The position numbers and the translations under genes are program-made. This document shows, in pieces, positions 59,873 through 64,000 of a stretch of DNA of 64,000 nt (positions within the stretch are counted from its first letter, which is position 1; each line of letters opens with the position of its first letter). The notes beneath the pieces are model-generated. The model did not search any database. It was given only the letters and a program-made list of their open reading frames with translations, and had not been told where the DNA came from. This DNA is from Pseudomonas laurentiana (GTDB lineage Bacteria; Pseudomonadota; Gammaproteobacteria; Pseudomonadales; Pseudomonadaceae): assembly GCF_014648275.1 (NCBI RefSeq), contig NZ_BMQU01000008.1, positions 62,001 through 126,000 on the forward strand, in the 5' to 3' direction.

Positions 59873-62014
59873 TTACACCCGGAACTGGTTGATCAAGCGC
59901 CGCTGCTGCTCAGCCAGTTTGGTCAGCTCGGCGCTGGCGCTGCTGGACTCGTCGGCGCCACCGGCGACCTCGTTGGCCACCTGGCCAATGTTGATCACGT
60001 TGCGGTTGATATCCTCGGCCACCGCACTTTGTTCTTCCGCCGCACTGGCAATCTGGTTGTTCATGTCGTTGATCACCGATACGGCCCGGGTGATGCTCTC
60101 CAGTGCATCGGCAGCCTTGGCCGCTTGTTGCACGCTGTCGTCGGTTTTGCCCTGGCTGTCTTCCATGACCTTGACGACCTCGCGGGTGCCTTGTTGCAAC
60201 TGCTGAATCATGTGCTGAATTTCTTCAGTGGCCTTCTGGGTTTTCTGTGCCAGGTTGCGTACTTCGTCGGCGACTACTGCAAAACCGCGACCCTGCTCGC
60301 CAGCGCGGGCGGCCTCGATCGCTGCGTTCAGGGCCAGGAGGTTGGTCTGCTCGGCGATTGCGCGGATCGCCACCAGAATTGCATTGATGTTCTCGCTGTC
60401 GCGGGCCAGGGTTTGCACGACGCCGACGGCACGGCCGATTTCACTGGCCAGTGCGCTGATCGAGTTGGAGGTGCTGCGCACGATCTGCAAGCCTTCGTTG
60501 GCCGCTTGATCGGCGCTGCTGGCGGCTTGGGCCGCATGGGTTGCGTTACGCGCCACGTCCTGTGCGGTGGCGGTCATTTCATGTACCGCAGTCGCCACCA
60601 GGTCGATCTCGGCCATTTGCTTGTGTACGCCCTGGTTGGTGCGAATGGCGATATCGGCGGTGTGCTCTGAGGAGTCGCTGACTTTCTGCACTGAGCTGAC
60701 CACCTGGGTGATCATTGCCTGCAGTTTGCTCAGGAAGGTATTGAAGCCTTTGGCAATGGCGCCCAGCTCGTCGCTGCGGTCGCTGCTCAGGCGTCGGGTC
60801 AGATCGCCTTCACCCTGTGCGATGTCGTTGAGCATGGCTACCATTTGTCGCAGAGGCCGGGCGATGCCAACGGCCAACAACCAGATCACCAGGAGGCCGA
60901 GGGCCGCGATGGCCAGGCCGACCAGTGTCATGCCGGTGATATCAGTGGCGCGTTGCTCGCTCAGATCGCTCTGCAGCGTGTTCAGGTCGGCCATCACTGC
61001 GCTGATCGGCAGTTGCAGCATCAGGGTCCAGCGAGCGTCGGTATTGCCGATGCGAAATGGCAGGAACAGCTCGATCTGGCCGGTGCTGCGGTCCATCTCG
61101 TAACGCAGGTTGTCGTCGCTCAGGCTGTTCAATACCTTGACTTCATTGGCGCCCAGCACGTCGCTGGCTTTTTCACCGAATTTGTTTTCATCTTTGGTGT
61201 AGGCCACCAGGCGGCCGTTGCCGGACACCAGCGCCAGTTCGCCCGTGCCGTTGTAGAGCTGGCCGTCGGCGGTCTTGAGCATGTCTTGAATGAAGTTGAC
61301 CGACAGGTCGGCACCGGCAATGCCTTGGAACTGACCGTTCACCATGATCGGCTCGATGAACGAAGCGAGCATGATCACCTTGTCGCCGACCTTATAGGGT
61401 GCAGGGTCTATGACGCAGGCCTTTTTCGAGTCTTTCGAGCACAGGTAATACTCACTGGCGCGAACACCGGTGGCCAGCAGTGTCTGGTCGTTGACGTCGG
61501 CCAGCTTGTCCAGGCCCAGGCTGCCGTCCTCGTTGCGGAACCACCAGGGCAGGAAGCGCCCGCTGGCGCTGTCGATGCCGATGATCGACGTGCCGACGAA
61601 GCGTGCATCGTCATGGTCCAGTGCATTCGGCTCCCAGCCCAGGTAGCTGCCGAGGATCAGCGGGTTGTTCGCTACGGTCTGCTTGACCATGGCGATCAGT
61701 TGTTCGCGTTCGATGTTCAGCAGCGGTTTACCGGCGGCGTCCTTCATGCCCAGCATGGCGTTACTGGTGGCCAGGTTACGGGCGATCAGCAGTGGTGCTT
61801 CGAGGCCGCGCTGGATCTGACTGACCTGGTTGCGCGCCAGCGCTGTCAGGCGTTGTTCAATGACGGTTTCAAATTGCTGCTGGGTGCGGCTTTGTACCAG
61901 CGCCTGGGTACGTGCGCCGGAGAACACGGCGTACAGCACCAGCGCAGCAACGATACTTAACACGATGGCGCCAGCCAGGGCTGCCACGGAAAACTGGATC
62001 GACTTGAACTTCAT
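59873..62014 (-). CDS. Methyl-accepting chemotaxis protein with dCACHE domain
   Basis: A 713-residue chemoreceptor. TM1 is at about 8-30. The periplasmic double-CACHE region spans about 35-345 ([36 protein letters not shown]). TM2 is at about 365-388, HAMP follows ([20 protein letters not shown]), and the signalling tip is [20 protein letters not shown]. Its ligand is unknown; it resembles amine/amino-acid sensors of P. aeruginosa only in architecture. The start [10 protein letters not shown] at 62014 gives a standard TM1; a frame to 62032 adds six residues. Confidence 0.92.
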   Translation of the reverse strand: MKFKSIQFSVAALAGAIVLSIVAALVLYAVFSGARTQALVQSRTQQQFETVIEQRLTALARNQVSQIQRGLEAPLLIARNLATSNAMLGMKDAAGKPLLNIEREQLIAMVKQTVANNPLILGSYLGWEPNALDHDDARFVGTSIIGIDSASGRFLPWWFRNEDGSLGLDKLADVNDQTLLATGVRASEYYLCSKDSKKACVIDPAPYKVGDKVIMLASFIEPIMVNGQFQGIAGADLSVNFIQDMLKTADGQLYNGTGELALVSGNGRLVAYTKDENKFGEKASDVLGANEVKVLNSLSDDNLRYEMDRSTGQIELFLPFRIGNTDARWTLMLQLPISAVMADLNTLQSDLSEQRATDITGMTLVGLAIAALGLLVIWLLAVGIARPLRQMVAMLNDIAQGEGDLTRRLSSDRSDELGAIAKGFNTFLSKLQAMITQVVSSVQKVSDSSEHTADIAIRTNQGVHKQMAEIDLVATAVHEMTATAQDVARNATHAAQAASSADQAANEGLQIVRSTSNSISALASEIGRAVGVVQTLARDSENINAILVAIRAIAEQTNLLALNAAIEAARAGEQGRGFAVVADEVRNLAQKTQKATEEIQHMIQQLQQGTREVVKVMEDSQGKTDDSVQQAAKAADALESITRAVSVINDMNNQIASAAEEQSAVAEDINRNVINIGQVANEVAGGADESSSASAELTKLAEQQRRLINQFRV

Positions 62015-62120
62015 TAGGGGCTCCGAGCACAAGTAAACGCGCGTGCACAGCGTTATCGGCTCGAAGGCTGAAAAGCATGAGTACCGTTCATGAAATGTTC
62101 TCGAACGGCAATAGCGTAGT

Positions 62121-62141
62121 TATCCTAGTCGGCCTAGGATA
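62121..62141. promoter_or_regulatory. Operator-like dyad between the chemoreceptor and M48 genes
   Basis: TATCCTAG and CTAGGATA, perfect 8-bp arms around a 5-base centre (tcggc), in the divergent promoter region, 27 bases before the M48 start. Confidence 0.5.
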
Positions 62142-62168
62142 CGCAGCGTGTTTGAATGGAGTGTTTTC

Positions 62169-62987
62169 ATGCGTAAGTTATTTGTAATGGGTGCCTTGAG
62201 TGCCAGCGTCCTGCTCAGTGGTTGCCAGGCAATCAATACCACCAGCGGCGGTGCAGTCGGCGTTGAGCGCAAGCAGTACATGTTCAGCATGCTCTCGACC
62301 GATGAGGTCAACCAGATGTATGCCCAGTCTTACCAGCAAACCCTCGGCGAAGCTTCGAGTGAGGGCGTGCTCGACAAGACCAGCAACAATGCGCGTCGGG
62401 TTAAGGCCATTGCAGATCGCCTGATCGCTCAGGCGCCACAATTCCGTCCCGATGCTGCGCAGTGGCAGTGGGAAGTCAACCTGATCCAGAGTGACGAGCT
62501 CAACGCCAACTGCGGGCCTGGCGGCAAGATCATTTTCTACAGTGGCCTGATCGACAAGCTGAAACTCAGCGACGATGAAATCGCTGCGGTCATGGGCCAT
62601 GAAATCGCCCACGCCTTGCGCGAGCACGGGCGTGAAGCCATGTCCAAAGCGTATGGCATTGAGATGGCCAAACAAGGCGCCGGTGCATTGCTCGGCCTGG
62701 GTCAGGACAGCATGGCGCTGGCCGATACCGTGGTGCAGTACAGCCTGACCCTGCCCAATAGCCGCGACAATGAAAACGAAGCCGACTTGATTGGCCTTGA
62801 GCTGGCCGCACGTGCCGGTTACAACCCGAATGCCGCGATCACCTTGTGGAACAAGATGAACCAGGCATCGGGTGGCGCATCGCAGCCTGAGTTCATGAGC
62901 ACTCACCCGGCTTCCAGCAGCCGGATTGCCGCATTGCAAGCGGCCATCCCGAAAGTGATGCCGCTGTACCAGCAAGCCAAGAAGTAA
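62169..62987 (+). CDS. M48-family lipoprotein metalloprotease (LoiP/YcaL-like)
   Basis: A 272-residue protease: signal with lipobox LLSGCQAI (Cys about 19), zinc motif VMGHEIAHALREHGRE and third ligand NENEADLIGLELAARAG. STHPASSSRIAAL is the C-terminal family signature. Membrane-anchored, periplasmic quality-control protease. The start at 62169 gives the correct signal peptide. A 9-bp hairpin (63014-63039) follows. Confidence 0.93.
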   Translation: MRKLFVMGALSASVLLSGCQAINTTSGGAVGVERKQYMFSMLSTDEVNQMYAQSYQQTLGEASSEGVLDKTSNNARRVKAIADRLIAQAPQFRPDAAQWQWEVNLIQSDELNANCGPGGKIIFYSGLIDKLKLSDDEIAAVMGHEIAHALREHGREAMSKAYGIEMAKQGAGALLGLGQDSMALADTVVQYSLTLPNSRDNENEADLIGLELAARAGYNPNAAITLWNKMNQASGGASQPEFMSTHPASSSRIAALQAAIPKVMPLYQQAKK

Positions 62988-63070
62988 TGCCCTGTCCCTT
63001 GCCGGCGATCAACGCAGCGCCTTTCGGTTGAGGCGCTGCTCCATCGTCGCGTGATGGGGGTGGTTCGGTA

Positions 63071-63658
63071 TCAGCTTATCCAGCCGCTGACTTGCATCGC
63101 CGAATAGACGGCTACTGCTGCCAGCACGAAGAAGGCTGCAGCGGCCAGGCGGCGAATCAGCGTCAGTGGCAGTTTTTCGGCCGCAAAGTTGCCTGCCAGT
63201 ACCACGGGGACGTTGGCAATCAGCATCCCCAGGGTCGTGCCGAGAATGACCAGGATCAGGTGAGGGTACTGGGCAGCCAGCATCACGGTGGCCACTTGGG
63301 TCTTGTCACCGATTTCGGCAATGAAGAATGCAATCAGCGTGGTCAGGAACGGGCCGAAGCGCCGTGCTGTGCTGCCTTCGTCATCGTCCATCTTGTCTGG
63401 AACCAGTGTCCACAGGGCGGTGGCGGCGAAGCAAGCGGCAAGGATCCAGTGCAAGGTCACGGCGGAGAAGAAGCTGCTGACCCATGCACCCACCGCACCG
63501 GCAGCGGCATGGTTGGCCAAGGTTGCGGCGATGATCCCGGCAATGATTGGCCAGGGTTTGCGGAAACGAGCAGCAAGGATAAGCGCGAGCAATTGGGTCT
63601 TGTCGCCAATTTCGGCGAGGGCAACGATTGCGGTCGGGACAAGCAATGATTCAAGCAT
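63071..63658 (-). CDS. TMEM165/GDT1 (UPF0016) family manganese exporter-type protein
   Basis: A 195-residue, six-span membrane protein with the two inverted signature motifs EIGDKTQ at 16-22 and 115-121. The family exports Mn2+ (MneA in Vibrio, Gdt1 in yeast). The riboswitch upstream is of the Mn2+ class, which strongly supports a manganese-detoxifying role. The Shine-Dalgarno TAGGAA lies 4-9 bases before the ATG and next to a C-rich strand that can pair upstream. Confidence 0.93.
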   Translation of the reverse strand: MLESLLVPTAIVALAEIGDKTQLLALILAARFRKPWPIIAGIIAATLANHAAAGAVGAWVSSFFSAVTLHWILAACFAATALWTLVPDKMDDDEGSTARRFGPFLTTLIAFFIAEIGDKTQVATVMLAAQYPHLILVILGTTLGMLIANVPVVLAGNFAAEKLPLTLIRRLAAAAFFVLAAVAVYSAMQVSGWIS

Positions 63659-63724
63659 CAGGATTCCTACGGGGGCGGGTCGACACGGCTATGACACGTA
63701 CGACCTCCCCGCCCCGGGTAAGGT

Positions 63725-63865
63725 GTGCGTGTCATAGGTCTTGTCAAACCCTGGGCTCGCGTTGCGGGCCGTGGGTCGCACGCGCCATGGTCTGTGGACC
63801 AAGTATGTTGACGCGTACCGGGCGAGCAGGGCGCTCGCGGGAGACTACTCCCCTAGGACGGAGCG
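63725..63865 (-). ncRNA. yybP-ykoY (Mn2+) riboswitch
   Basis: On the minus strand the hallmarks appear in order: GGGGAGTAG (63853-63845), then a GC hairpin, GTCAACATACT (63812-63802), and at the 3' end CAAGACC (63743-63737). These are the two conserved loops that sense Mn2+ and the closing region of the yybP-ykoY aptamer. It lies in the 5' leader of the GDT1-type exporter, as in other proteobacteria. Exact ends are approximate. Confidence 0.88.
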
Positions 63866-63904
63866 GATTCTGCCTAGGCGAAGCCGATTCGGCAAGTGCT
63901 GTTT

Positions 63905-64000
63905 TTAACTGCGGGTTGCCTGGTAGATCCGAAAGCCCTGTGCTTCGATGCGCAGTTGGCAGTTACCCAGGGCCGCTTCTATCAGCGGCTGATAGCGTAG
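63905..64000 (-). CDS. C-terminal part of a methyltransferase-like gene (RsmC/RlmG-like), truncated
   Basis: The minus strand reads LRYQPLIEAALGNCQLRIEA, QGFRIYQATRS, then TAA at 63907-63905. The pattern LxYxPLxE..GxFRxYxA resembles the C-terminus of the RsmC/RlmG rRNA methyltransferases. Only 31 codons lie in the window, so this is tentative. Confidence 0.5.
   Translation of the reverse strand, partial: LRYQPLIEAALGNCQLRIEAQGFRIYQATRS

Noticed and set aside
59873-62014. Assigning the chemoreceptor to a named ligand sensor (e.g. histamine or amino acids)
   Set aside because: Only the dCACHE architecture is visible; ligand contacts could not be matched with confidence.

Overview
The window looks like a chromosomal segment of a Pseudomonas of the fluorescens-putida lineage. 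The GC content is high. The gene order (gdhA, ispB-rplU-rpmA-obgE-proB, ychF-pth-rplY-prs, ispE-lolB, hemA-prfA-prmC, phrB-merR, hemH, uraA-upp, mqo) matches what I remember of P. putida KT2440. REP-type palindromes of the form 'tgtgggag...gcttgcctgcgatg' lie between genes. I see no prophage, transposase, CRISPR array or rRNA. It is core genome with small accessory insertions and two tRNA genes (Met-CAT, Gln-TTG).

Layout. 0.3-8 kb: gdhA, a GreB-like factor lacking the usual coiled-coil tip, a frameshifted gene remnant, DUF4105 and DUF3015 envelope proteins, and a large Lon-like ATPase/protease. 8-16 kb: small conserved genes, FklB, a gene behind a Fur-box-like site, yjdM, ispB, then rplU-rpmA, obgE, proB and creA. 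16-21 kb: a complete MksF-MksE-MksB condensin operon with no nuclease gene. 21-27 kb: holD-like gene, rimI, carbonic anhydrase, a secreted unknown, an M15 peptidase, a LysR regulator, a five-copy 112-bp REP array, a LysE exporter and tRNA-Met. 27-30 kb: two MFS transporters with conspicuous leader or operator structures. 30-37 kb: housekeeping genes on the minus strand (ychF, pth, rplY, prs, tRNA-Gln, ispE, lolB, TPR protein). 37-42.7 kb: hemA-prfA-prmC-moeB-murI and pagL. 42.8-49.4 kb: a probable light/photodamage regulon (photolyase, MerR/LitR-type regulator, DUF523-DUF1722 protein, renalase-like flavoenzyme, TIGR01777 epimerase), then hemH. 49.4-53.5 kb: uraA/upp and hpt salvage genes, a WbuC cupin and small proteins. 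53.5-64 kb: mqo, small lipoprotein and membrane genes, an acyltransferase, YedK, a chemoreceptor, an M48 lipoprotein protease and a GDT1-family manganese transporter behind a yybP-ykoY (Mn2+) riboswitch.

The most interesting signal is a set of three perfect TGTACA-N12-TGTACA sites. Two lie in front of the DUF523-merR-phrB operon, one of them over a good sigma-70 promoter. The third lies in the short divergent gap between the renalase-like gene and the TIGR01777 epimerase gene. This points to one LitR/CarH-type regulator controlling photolyase, a flavoenzyme and neighbours; its C-terminal domain lacks the usual cobalamin-binding signature. Other signals are a candidate UTP-sensing start site at upp, two mutually exclusive hairpins downstream of the Mn riboswitch, a 43-bp symmetrical element upstream of mqo, and several operator-like dyads.
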